Shown: positions 1-9,408 of the stretch, piece after piece
How the letters are laid out: each line of letters starts with the position of its first letter
Position numbering within the stretch: the stretch's first letter is position 1
Source of the DNA: Acanthaster planci
Lineage: Eukaryota; Echinodermata; Asteroidea; Valvatida; Acanthasteridae
Assembly (NCBI RefSeq): GCF_001949145.1
Contig: NW_019091402.1
Span: forward strand, 196,961-212,587
Direction of reading: 5' to 3'
Length of the DNA stretch: 15,627 nt
The notes under the pieces: model-generated
What the model saw: only the letters and a program-made list of their open reading frames with translations
The model's database searches: none
Told to the model about the DNA's origin: nothing
Program-made: the position numbers and the translations under genes

Positions 1-541
1 CTAATGCAATTTCAATTCTAATACATGTCTTAATAAACACACCAACGAAATCTGAGGTCTGCCATTCAGTTTCATTTTCTGTTTCTCAATATTAGCCCCC
101 GCCGTGAATAAAATCATGCTGACATTGGGAAGTTGGGGACTGTGAGGGTATACAGTTGATTTTGTTTCTGGTTATTGGCGACTGCTTTTTACGATGTCCT
201 GTTGTAAAATCTTGATAAACACGACTAGAGTATTATCCTCGTTCCCTTTTCATTCTCATATTTTGATTGATTTATAACACCAATGAATTGAATTTTTTAT
301 CGGTTTATAGTAACCATTTTTGATAGGTAACCCCCCCCATCCAGGCACTTGAACTTCGGTACCCACTTTTGCGCAAGTGCAAAAGCACGCAAGCACTAAA
401 GGAAACCGAATCAAATTCGACAGAGAGTGAAGCCAAAACGTCCGTTTCATGCAGTATCACGCATGAGACGAACAGTCAAACGAAGCACTACGGGGAAGCA
501 CATGAATTATTTCCGACAGTCATTCTCAAGGAATAGTAACC
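1..541. other. 5' flank of the receptor gene, no gene seen
   Basis: AT-rich sequence with no convincing exon on either strand. A short minus-strand open frame at 256-450 has no coding character. The region must hold the promoter and 5' leader of the receptor gene that starts at 542, but I see no clear TATA box at a suitable distance and cannot place the transcription start. Confidence 0.5.
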
Positions 542-3539
542 ATGTCTCCTTTGAAGTCTAGCCCGAGTGGTGGATGGCCATGCGGCCGCGTGCTTGAGTT
601 TACTTTGATTACAACAATTTGTCGACTTGTATTAGTCCTCTCGCAGCCGCAGAACGGTAAGTCTTTTTTTCAATTTTTATCCAGTTTACTATCATGCAGT
701 ATCAGCATTTAACATCAATCATCTTTGAAAGTGGTCTGTCTTGTGGCAACGTCTTACATAAATATCACAGGGAGGGGAGACGTGATTCTAGGAAGGCTAT
801 GTAGGACGAGGTCGGAGAGCGACTGATGCTAGACTATAATAATCGCAATAACTGAAGAACTCATGCACACTTACATGTATTTGAATAACGATATCACGGA
901 GTATAATCTTGGACAGGAGGTAACCAAAGGCAGGAACACTGGTCATCCGATTATAAGTTTCAACTTAAACCTAAAACATAACTCCCTCAAAAATAACCAC
1001 CCAAAGACCTTTTACTCGAACGTATTGATTGAACTTAAACTTGGTTCCCCTGATTACAGCTCCTGGGTATTTGGGGTGCTTCGGGGACTGTGTGGGTGTT
1101 TTCTGTTCTCGTGCATTGCCGATAGGACCAAAAGACAGCGACCTTCAATCCAGTGAATGGTGCTTCAGACACTGTCTGGATGTCGAACCCGTCATCTACA
1201 AGTACGCTGGACTGGAATATGAGTATGAATGTTTCTGTGGAAATAACGAAGACTACGACAAATTCGGGAAGAAACCGGAGTCTGATTGTCAAGACAGGTG
1301 TAAGGGAAACACTGACCAGATCTGTGGAGACTCGGACCGGATATCTATATACAGAAGTAAGGCACTCTATTGCTACCATACCCTGGTGCTATAGGCCTAC
1401 AGGTACATAAAAAGAAACGAAAGAACAGAATGAGGAACATAGGACCTATTCATACATGCGCAGAAATTGCCAGTAAGGTTAGATGGCGTTGGGAGTAGTT
1501 TTTCATCAGTACCGAAAATACAAAACGTGTCAAGAGTCATGAATCTGATGAGTTGAAAGCGTAGGTGAGAAAACACATTGGAATTTACTTTTAAGTGAAA
1601 TTTTTATAATTTAAACTTCTTTCATAATCAGTATCGCAGAGCGTGTGTAATAATGACATTGGGCCACCGACCAACGGAGACCACACCATCACCAATCCAC
1701 GTTCACTGTCGTACAATCTCAACGACTTCAAGTTGTTCGGGACTCGTGTGGATTTCTCCTGTGACGTTGGATATACTCTTCATGGAGCCTCGTCCATTGA
1801 ATGCATAGACACGGGCTACAACAACGTCACGTGGAGTGATTTCGCACCGACCTGTCAGGGTAAGTAAATTTCATAAAATGCGCTTTTAAAAGATCAGTGT
1901 GTATATACAGTCTTAAAGCCATGAGCAAATAATGCTGTTCTGCGCCAAGGCCCTTCCAAGAGTCCAAGATTAAGCTTGTCATTGTATTTACACCTGTGAA
2001 TGTTGAATACCTCTTTTAATACCGCTTAATTACTGCACATGACATAAGCCCAAATAAAAGAAGCTTCCCTTTAATCATTTTGCGGAGTTGCGGAGTTAAA
2101 TGGTTCTTAACTCTTAAATTATTAATTTTCATTCTGTTATGGTTGTTCCCAGCCCCAACGACGACAAAGCCAATGACAACACTACCAACCACTTCAGTGT
2201 ACTTGACATCCAACAGAACTACCCCATCGAACACCGAGACCAATCTGCCGAGTTACACCACGGACGAGGGAGCAAGAGACGACAACCAGACAACAGGGCA
2301 GCTCATAACAGGTACAGCTGTGAGCAAGTCACCATCACATGCTTCTTCTTCGACTTGGTCTGGCACAAGGGCTCCTTCGCACGGGACTAACAATCCAATG
2401 GCAGCACAATTACAAACAGGTATTCCAAGCGATGGTATCAAGTGCAACTTGAAAGTCTGTTACAAAGTGGCCCATGCAAAATGAAGGAAAAACAAAATCC
2501 CTCACGGTTTCTTCAATTTCGTCGAAAGATCAACGACCTACAGTCAACATAACCGAACCCATTGTATAAACATTCACAAACATTCACATTCATTCATATT
2601 GTTCTGCAATATTTTTATCAGAGAAATGCATTACATGTACAGGTATGCTAAAAAGCATGATTGCGGGTTTTGTACGGATTTCAGTGCAGGTTCACTCACT
2701 GCTAAATAGTCAACACAAGCCCTTTCATGTGTTAGATAAGGTGAGCAGTGACAATGGATTGCTTTTTCACAGTTTATATGAATAACTCTGAAAAGGGAAT
2801 AACAAGTGATGGACTTGCGGCCCTGCGGTTGACTCCACTGGAGCAATGGTGAACAATTACAATTCCTATTTTCAGCGATTTTCAAAGACTTTAAACAAAC
2901 ATTATTTTCTACAGGTACAGTAGTTGGAGTAGTGATCGGAGCTTTGCTAGCCCTAGCTACTCTCGTGGCATCAGCGGTTTTTGTGTGGAGAAACAGGTAA
3001 GACATTGATTTGGTATTCAAAGCACACATTAAAACGCCCAAAATACATCACAAAGTCATACCATATTAGGCCTCAAGGAGAAAACGTTTTTATTTTCAGA
3101 GCAACGTCAGATTTTTAGGAGAAATTGCGACGAATTCGCATTATTATTTGGCCATATTTTGCAAATGACTTTTCTCAGATTCAGAAAGACACGAGAAATG
3201 AACACTTCAGATATTGCCATGGATACAGCCGTTTCCACATACGCAAACCACACGTACACAAACCATCTGGCCGCAGATACTTACACCAGCGAGCCCAATC
3301 AAGGTGATGCTCCGCCCGTGTACAGCGAAGTTGTTAAGGAAAGATATGCCGAGGAGGACGCCATATTTTCGGACTCATCGGACCGAGATACCGGGTGGGT
3401 TGACAACGTAGTTTACGTGTGTGAATCATATCCAGAAGAAATCGATAAACGCAGTGACAATGACGGACAAACAGACCACCCACCGGCATTAACAATGAAA
3501 GGAAAGCCAGGATGGGTAGAAAATATCATCTATGAATAA
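542..3539 (+). CDS. WSC and sushi domain single-pass membrane receptor (6 exons, complete)
   Basis: Exons 542-656, 1060-1356, 1632-1859, 2153-2419, 2915-2996 and 3179-3539 join in frame to 1350 nt (449 residues plus TAA). All introns are GT-AG. Phases are 1,1,1,1,2. The start has A at -3. Residues 1-38 form a signal-peptide-like segment with a long, partly basic n-region and a hydrophobic core near 18-34. Exon 2 (about 39-137) is a WSC domain: GYLGCFGD, YAGLEY, ECFCG, CKGN and ICG, with ten cysteines. Exon 3 is one sushi/CCP domain with four cysteines (VC, FSC, IEC, PTC) and the late Trp. Exon 4 is a Thr/Ser-rich, probably O-glycosylated stalk. Exon 5 (303-329) is a TM helix ending in WRN. 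The 120-residue tail has eight tyrosines, including YANH, YTNH, PPVYSEV and two GWVxN motifs. WSC domains bind carbohydrate in fungal Wsc sensors and occur in Kremen and polycystin-1. I infer a cell-surface glycan or protein receptor. The ligand is unknown, and I recognise no named orthologue. The exon 4 donor is weak, with an alternative at 2312. Confidence 0.88.
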
Positions 3540-3540
3540 A
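3535..3540 (+). terminator. AATAAA overlapping the receptor stop codon
   Basis: The final Glu codon and the TAA stop are embedded in GAATAAA, so a canonical polyadenylation hexamer coincides with the end of the reading frame. If it is used, the 3' UTR would be only about 10 to 30 bases. I saw no other AATAAA soon downstream, though variant hexamers could serve. Confidence 0.45.
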
Positions 3541-4602
3541 ATATAACGACTCACAAGCACTACAAAGATTACGTGTAGCCCATGTCTTTAAAAGCAAGCC
3601 AGGGGAAAGTCCGTTTCTCTACCAAAGTGTGATGACCAAAGTTCTTGCTTTTGTGTGGGTGACGTCCAATCTTGTGTTGGCGATAACCTTTAATATTATA
3701 CACTCCAAATCTTATTTGTTCACATATTTTTATGTGTACTTTTTGCTGGAAAATTACATGTATCATGCACTGCATACAGACGTGACGTGAACAGCACTCA
3801 CTGGTCTCCCGGCAGCAAAATAACCAGTCAAGAATGATTTCTATGTTAAATCTTCTGTTGTTTAAGCAACCAGGGCCACGTCTATGTGACATGTAAAGAT
3901 TCAAGTAAACATCTAGTCTGCAAACACATCATATAGGCCTAATTATTGTTGTTAAGAATAACAACTATTGCTTCAACAGCTGGTAGTGTTTCCGTTCTGA
4001 AAGAGCAACAACTGAGCAAAACAGGAACTTTCTTTTCCATTACAAAAAAAAAAATTGCTCTGACTTACACGCGGAAATTCCCTAAAAACCGTGACCACGT
4101 CAAAAGGTAGCTCCATGTACACACTTTACTTCTGTGAATTTTGTCAGAATTCCAGATCATTAATCTTTTGCTGTTGCATTGACAGGTCTGGTACGTATCT
4201 GAGATAAAAATCAACTACAGCGTCTGTGGGGATATGTACTCTCTTTAACATTTAAACAAGGATATTTTTGTCATGCTGCTTAAAGTAAACACTTAAGCCG
4301 TGCAAACCAAGCAGTTCTGTTGTATATCAATATCAATATTTGCTCTTCGAATCTTTGCTGCTTGGCTTGTATATGTATATACACTCAAGCTTAAGAAGCT
4401 TAGACATGAATGTTGTTTGAAATACATGTATGATTCTGTAGAGATGATGGTATCGATTACAGTTTTGATTTTTCGTTTAAATCACAATATTGTTGGATTT
4501 GGTATATGAGGTGTTCAATATGTGACGACTGATTTTATCAAACGTTTCAGCCTGCAGGCAGGCATTGTACTGGCACTACAGCGTCTTAGGTGTGTTTGAG
4601 AC
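3541..4602. other. Intergenic stretch, nothing recognised
   Basis: Low-complexity AT-rich DNA. Open frames at 3569-3904 (minus) and 4300-4509 (plus) lack family motifs and plausible splice context. A run of twelve A's lies near 4043-4054. No RNA gene or element with clear ends was seen. Confidence 0.5.
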
Positions 4603-4741
4603 CATGATCAAAGGTGGGGAACTTCACCGTGAATGCGCGTAAAAAGTTGTTGTCACATGGGCGCCATTCAGGTGATAACACCTTTATGGCCGAATTACCC
4701 ATCTTGCGCCGCTATGCGGCGCTATATAATCTTTGATCATG
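4603..4741. repeat. Inverted-repeat element with GC-rich palindrome
   Basis: CATGATCAAAG at 4603-4613 is exactly inverted as CTTTGATCATG at 4731-4741, bounding 139 bp. Inside, GCGCCGC (4706-4712), TAT and GCGGCGC (4716-4722) form a perfect 7-bp stem with a 3-base loop. A smaller AGGTG-ATAA-CACCT hairpin lies near 4670-4683. There is no ORF. It could be a short MITE, but target-site duplications are not obvious and the 11-bp arms alone could arise by chance in a window this size. Confidence 0.35.
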
Positions 4742-5078
4742 ATGCTGTCCTATATTGTTAGTGCTGCTAACATTACTGTATACGTGTATATAGGGAGCCT
4801 TTGTGTGACGTCAGACAGTTCGCCGTAATGTTGACAGGGTCGCTTATGCAGGGAGTACACGGGAGAGCGGGTTATAGCGTTAGGTTTAAGTGCGTTTGGT
4901 TTCCAGTCCATACTCGCTCTCGCAGGCTTTCTCCGGGTACTCCAGTCTCCTTCTGCCTCTAAAACTGGACCGTTTTCCTAACTCCGTTATACTCCGTTTA
5001 ATGAATAAAGGCTTTGAAGCGTATATAGATGTTGACACAAATAACCTAAGTAGCTGAAAGCGCCATTAAAACATTAAA
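4742..5078. other. Intergenic, no gene recognised
   Basis: There is no supported exon. A TGACGTCA palindrome (CRE-like) lies at 4806-4813 and an isolated AATAAA at 5004-5009, but no coding exon can be attached to either. Confidence 0.4.
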
Positions 5079-5113
5079 ACAAACCAACAAACCAACAAAC
5101 CAACAAACCAACA
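5079..5113. repeat. Octanucleotide tandem array (ACAAACCA)n
   Basis: About 4.4 perfect copies of the 8-bp unit ACAAACCA. The array is preceded at about 5064-5080 by two copies of a different octamer, ATTAAAAC. It is a simple microsatellite, probably polymorphic in copy number. Confidence 0.9.
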
Positions 5114-6500
5114 GGAGGGAGCTAGTACAGGGTACTCACGTGGCTCTCTTCAAGGATCACAACTATACATTCTTTTCCTCGTTTACATATACATGTACAA
5201 TAGACATGTTGAACGCAAATCATTCTAAAACCCAGGATCCAAATGTAAAAAAAAAATATCACAGATGCAGTTTAAATATTAAAAGGAAATTGGCGAGTAG
5301 AAAAGCAGTCGTCAGTAAACCGGACAAGAGTGGGACGAATCGGAACACGACATTTTTGCCCAGAAGTTGAAGTGTCACCTGTACACCCACGTAGTTCGAC
5401 ATGCCCATCCATGGTCTCACTGTTATAAACAGTCCCAACAGTCCTCAATTCTCCGCTTTTAAGATAGGATTTTCCACACACCCTCGGGTGTTATAGTCCT
5501 GTTATCATCAGCAAAGCAGTTCCTTCACATGCCTTCCAACCGACTAACCCAGTTTTATGTGTAGTCCTACCTGAGCTAGAGCAAAATGCAGTGTACTTAC
5601 CGACGTTTTTTAGACCATACTTCTTGAAAATCAAATTCGACTTCTACATCCCAGAAACCAGATGAAGTCGTGTCAGTGTGCATATGAAACAGTATGGTGG
5701 CAAAGCTACCCCATACGATTTCTTGATGAAACCATTGCCAAAATCCGTTCAAAACTCGCAAGTATCACTCATGGCTCTCAGCTATAGAAACCATGATCAA
5801 ATATTTCCCCCAAGGCTGGTGTCTTAATGTTACGTCTCCCCAAGCCATTCTATACGACCATGTTTAAAATGATCCAATGTTGTGTAGGGCTCGAGATTTT
5901 CGCGTAGACTGGAGATTTTCGCAAAATTAGCCACAAGAAGTTTATTCGGATTCGCCAAAATGAGCTCCAATCCCTTAAAAGCCATTTGCCTGGCGTAGAT
6001 CAGCCCTTGGACGGAGCAGCTGAAGTGAAGTCGTACGTGTACATGTTATACCTCTAATTTGGCAACCTTGTTTGGTAGCAGTGAACATCAACATGACGAT
6101 TACATGTGCGCAGCATGCAAAGGTGTTCGGTATACAGATTTGGGATTAGCAAGGATGACAATGTTCACTCGTCTTGTTCTCATTTCACGGTCGAGTAAAC
6201 CGCGCACATCATTTGCATAAAGAATAAAACATGCCTTCACTGCTTCCAGATAAGTCTACGATTTCAGGAAGGCAACTGTCATGCACATTCTTCAGCTTGA
6301 TGCGCGCGTGCATTTGGCAAATTGCTACCACAGTGGCTGTCAAATGAAACTCTATTTCTTTTCTTTCAGAATAGTTGCTATCATGTTCTTCTTTCCGTCG
6401 GGACTTTCTTTAGTTTAGGATTTTAATTAATTTGAGATTTTTGCCCTGCCCGACGTGTATTACCACACTGCATACATGTACTCAGTGTTTGCCCCCGATG
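5114..6500. other. Intergenic, no gene recognised
   Basis: No exon with coding character was found on either strand. Short open frames at 5140-5370 (plus) and 5272-5481 (minus) look random. A short direct repeat, GAGATTTTCGC, occurs at 5893-5903 and 5912-5922, and an octamer-like ATTTGCAT is near 6210. Neither can be tied to a gene. Confidence 0.45.
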
Positions 6501-6597
6501 GCTTGTGAAAAAACCACAAGCGTGCTTGGGTGAGACTCGAACCCACGACTTCCTGGCTTACTAGTGCAGACGTTATAACCACTCAACCATCGAGCTT
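6501..6597 (-). repeat. tRNA-derived Pol III element (SINE head or tRNA pseudogene)
   Basis: On the minus strand there is a perfect A box, TGGTTGAGTGG (6589-6579; consensus TRGYNNARNNG), and a near-perfect B box, GGTTCGAGTCT (6543-6533), at tRNA-like spacing. The T arm folds (GTGGG with CTCAC), but acceptor and anticodon stems pair poorly, so it is unlikely to be a working tRNA. About 20 bases after the B box a T6 run (plus-strand A's 6508-6513) gives a Pol III terminator inside a 7-bp hairpin (6501-6507 with 6515-6521). This layout fits a tRNA-derived SINE or a decayed tRNA gene. No poly(A) or microsatellite tail of a classic SINE is evident. Confidence 0.7.
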
Positions 6598-6611
6598 GCC
6601 GGGGTTGGTTG

Positions 6612-6651
6612 GTTGGAGTCAGATGTAGCAGCGGGTACATCTGACTCCAAC
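6612..6651. repeat. Perfect 16-bp inverted repeat (hairpin)
   Basis: GTTGGAGTCAGATGTA (6612-6627) and its exact reverse complement (6636-6651) flank an 8-base loop, GCAGCGGG. The left arm follows a (GGTT)n-like run. It lies immediately upstream, in transcription sense, of the minus-strand tRNA-like element and may be part of the same repeat. Confidence 0.85.
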
Positions 6652-7306
6652 TATATTCATTCTTGGAAATTTAGGGTTTTAGTTCAAATTTAAAAAGTCC
6701 GATAAAATCTACCTCCTGCTCCATTACTTTAAATACCTGTAATGTCCTAGTTATTGCACAGTTAGTTCAAGGACTAGTTCTATCGTGGACGTCCTCTGTT
6801 CTGGGAACTACAAACGTACATGTAAGCATCACCACATAGCTCTGCCGGTTTGCAAGGGGTCATTCTCCTCTACTGTGTTTAATTTCATTTAACATCACAA
6901 TTATATAATAAAGTAAAACCACTTGTGTACAGAATACTTTGCTCGGGATCAGGAAATAAAAAAAAATAATCGCTCAAGAAGTTCCATTATGCTATGTTTA
7001 TCAATGAATCAGATACACAAATTTATTGATGATTCTCTGAATCAAAATTATATTGCAAACTGTATTATGTACATAATTTTTGGGGCAACATTTATTTGAA
7101 TTATTTTCTTTTCATTTATAACTATTAAGCTGTGTCACCTCCGTATTGGCAGATACCGTCCATTTTGTATTTTTAACCCATAAGAAGAGCTGATTCCCGA
7201 ATAATTGTACAACTATAACTACGATTACTTTATAGCCGAATTATGTTTACTCAAGTACACTCAACCAAAAATTGCAATTAAATTTCCACTGACTTTTTAC
7301 TTCAAG
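6652..7306. other. AT-rich intergenic, no gene recognised
   Basis: Very AT-rich sequence with frequent stops in all frames. No exon, RNA gene or bounded repeat could be supported. Confidence 0.5.
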
Positions 7307-7312
7307 TTTATT
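7307..7312 (-). terminator. AATAAA polyadenylation signal, minus strand
   Basis: TTTATT on the plus strand reads AATAAA on the minus strand. It lies about 110 bases past the TAA (7425-7423) of the coding-like terminal exon at 7576-7423. The spacing suits a 3' UTR and supports that exon being real. Confidence 0.45.
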
Positions 7313-7422
7313 GTTTGCTGTTCATAAGACTGTGTTATTGGAACTGTTATGCTGGTTAAGATTATATGAGGAAACGTTTCTCTGAAATGTACGTTTGATT
7401 TGATGAATCCAAGAGGAAACAA

Positions 7423-7576
7423 TTATCTGGACTCGAAGACGACGTCTCTCATGGCCCTGTCCCGGACAGTGGAGGTCCGGCTGTTTGTTGAGGTGGTCTT
7501 GGGTGTTCTCATGACGGGCTGGTTCAACATTTTTTTCAGCTTGGCTTCTGCTTCCACGTCCACCTCCTCCTCGGCT
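7423..7576 (-). CDS. Orphan coding-like 3'-terminal exon, product unrecognised
   Basis: A consensus acceptor (TTTCACAG, ending at 7577) is followed on the minus strand by an exon entered in phase 2 that encodes about 50 residues and stops at TAA 7425-7423. The peptide is hydrophilic, with an acidic start (AEEEVDVEAEAKL), a Thr/Ser/Arg-rich middle and the C-terminus RDRAMRDVVFESR. Codon choice is GC-rich at third positions, unlike the AT-rich surroundings, and an AATAAA follows 110 bases later. I do not recognise the protein. I could find no convincing upstream exon between 7577 and 10300, so the rest is either in very small exons I missed, to the right of or interleaved with CIMIP2C, or absent. 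In the last case this is a transposed or relict exon. The open frame continues upstream to 7707, but that part looks intronic. Confidence 0.45.
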
Positions 7577-8523
7577 CTGTGAAAGCAACGGTAAGAAGCA
7601 GTAAGCAGAAGTTCCACGGGTGCCCTGCGCAAGAGGTTGAAAGAAACATTCCCTGGATACCAATGGTTGAGTCTTCCTGACCCCGCTGCCAATGGAGATG
7701 AACCCAACCCCTCCTAAACAAATTGAAGATATTCATGAACCAAATGATTGAAAATAATAAAAAAATTCCAAGCCCTCCAATACGCCAACTCCCAAAATAC
7801 ATTGTAAAAGTATACGTATTCATCAGTGCACCGCTGAAAACTCAACCAACGCTGTAAGAATTAATTCCCCAACCTGTGTCTGTGTAGGCCTACTCTGTAA
7901 AATAGAAATCAACGAACAGAGACCGAAAAGGACAATTTTGTAGATGAGACAAAAATGCGTTTACACCGAGTCTGCTCTTCATGTCGCTTTTTGTGTTTAA
8001 TAGTCCGGGATATCCCTTGAGCAAACACAAAGGAGCCTTGTTGGCAGTTAAAAACCAATCGGCCGTCAAGAACTAATACAATCTGCCAGGAGATGTAAAA
8101 TTATTAAGGCCGTCAGTTTTATCATAAATGCATTCACGTCTCATTAATCATCTTTGGGCAAACAATTTCCAAGACAAGCCAAAAGGGAGGGAGAGAATAG
8201 TTTACTTACTTTTGTGGTTAGGAAGGTGTTAATAAAGACCAAACCAACCTTGTGCAGCCACTGCAAACTTCAAATCACTTTCGAAGTAAAATGCGTGATG
8301 ACATGCTTTGACAGCGGTGAGGAACAAAAGGGTGCTGATATTAAAAAGGGAAGAGGCCCTTGTACGAAAAGACAGACTGAACATTTTTAATTCAATCAAT
8401 TACAGTTCTTATAATAATACTCGTGTCCTACCTAAAAGTATGCTACATATACAAAACCACGTACATGTACATGTAGTTTATTCACGTTGACTTAGTTTTC
8501 ATTCTACATCTAGCGCACAGACA
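7577..8523. other. No gene recognised; possible intron of the orphan exon's gene
   Basis: No bounded repeat or clear exon. A donor-like GTAAGTAA occurs on the minus strand near 8210, but the sequence before it is broken by stops. Short plus-strand frames at 8154-8390 and 8308-8490 lack family signals. Confidence 0.35.
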
Positions 8524-8750
8524 TATATAAAAAAAATCTGGACTGGCAATGTTCTTAATCAGCTTATAGAGATCACTGAATCCACTTGCGGCCATTTTAC
8601 CAAGCCGACTACAAAGCTTGCCCGGCAATGCTCGCCTTTGTTCTCCCTGACGTCAATAGAAGCGAGCCAACCCGTGCATTTGTATTCGGCTCAGTAAAAT
8701 GGCCGCTGGTTGGCTTCTATACATTGCAAGTCCAGGTTTTTTTTTATATA
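8524..8750. mobile_element. Foldback MITE, 227 bp, terminal and subterminal inverted repeats
   Basis: The ends are imperfect inverted repeats of 28/29 bp: TATAT, an 8-9 A run, then (T/C)CTGGACT(G/T)GCAATG. A second internal pair, 8588-8615 and 8679-8706, matches at 25 of 28 positions (core GCGGCCATTTTAC). A third pair, GCTCGC (8630-8635) and GCGAGC (8662-8667), surrounds the centre. The whole element can fold into a long hairpin and has no ORF, as expected for a non-autonomous DNA transposon. The TATATA ends suggest a TA-type target site, but the exact duplication is masked by the AT run. Superfamily is not assignable by eye. Confidence 0.8.
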
Positions 8751-9408
8751 CGACTCTGATCTGGTCTCTTCAAAATAAATGTAAACCGTGTTCGACTGTA
8801 CATATGCATGTATGCATAAACTATAGAGAAAAACGAATTACAATACAGTTATGAGTTGTATAAAGTGTGGCTCGTGGGATAAACACATTTCACAAGGCAG
8901 TTCGCTTATACACGTACATGAACTGAAGTCAATCAAAGATTGACTGGCAGTGTATACAAGAATTTCCCTTTCACAGTTTGACCATCCATAGGGGGCGCTA
9001 TTGCAACACATCAGCATCAGTTGTATGGCTTCAGGCGCGCGAGACGTGGCCTGTAGTACTGCAGTTTGTTTGCACTGGCCTCATGAGTTGTGAACTTCAA
9101 ACCCTGACAAAGAGCTTGGAAAAACTTCTGGGAAAGTGACAAGCTCTACCTTAAGCTCCTCTCTGCTTTTGTTTTAAAACTTCGAATTTTTATCGGCCAG
9201 TCACTCTGGCTATTACAGTTGAGCACTGTTAATTTAACAAGGTCCTTTGGACTTCCACAAATTGCCTTGTAACAGATACAGCCTTGTATTATCAGTAATG
9301 GAAAACAGCATACGATTTGCCCTCCTTGAGTGCACATATCGGAGGCTGTATGTACAAACAGTAACAACTTACCCATGTACATGTACATGTATACCTATGA
9401 ACATGATC
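8751..9408. other. Intergenic, no gene recognised
   Basis: No exon was supported. A small perfect hairpin, AGTCAATC-AAA-GATTGACT, lies at 8927-8945. ACATGTACATG-type runs occur just before the next element. The open frames at 9146-9388 (minus) and 9247-9441 (plus) look random. Confidence 0.45.

Noticed and set aside
1035-1379. 114-codon minus-strand frame opposite the WSC exon
   Set aside because: It mirrors the WSC exon, whose plus-strand frame carries the conserved cysteines and correct splice sites.
3569-3904. 111-codon open frame on the minus strand
   Set aside because: No family motif, no splice or promoter context, and AT-rich random-looking composition; it lies just past the receptor gene and reads as a chance frame.
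5079-5113. Repeat array as a CRISPR or telomeric tract
   Set aside because: It is an uninterrupted 8-bp microsatellite without spacers, in animal DNA, and the unit is not a telomere repeat.
6523-6597. Functional tRNA gene on the minus strand
   Set aside because: The A and B boxes and T arm are good, but acceptor and anticodon stems do not pair well enough to name an anticodon, so it is annotated as a tRNA-derived element.
9146-9388. 80-codon minus-strand frame as an upstream exon of the orphan exon at 7423-7576
   Set aside because: No donor of the required phase and no coding character; Cys/Ile-rich composition looks random.
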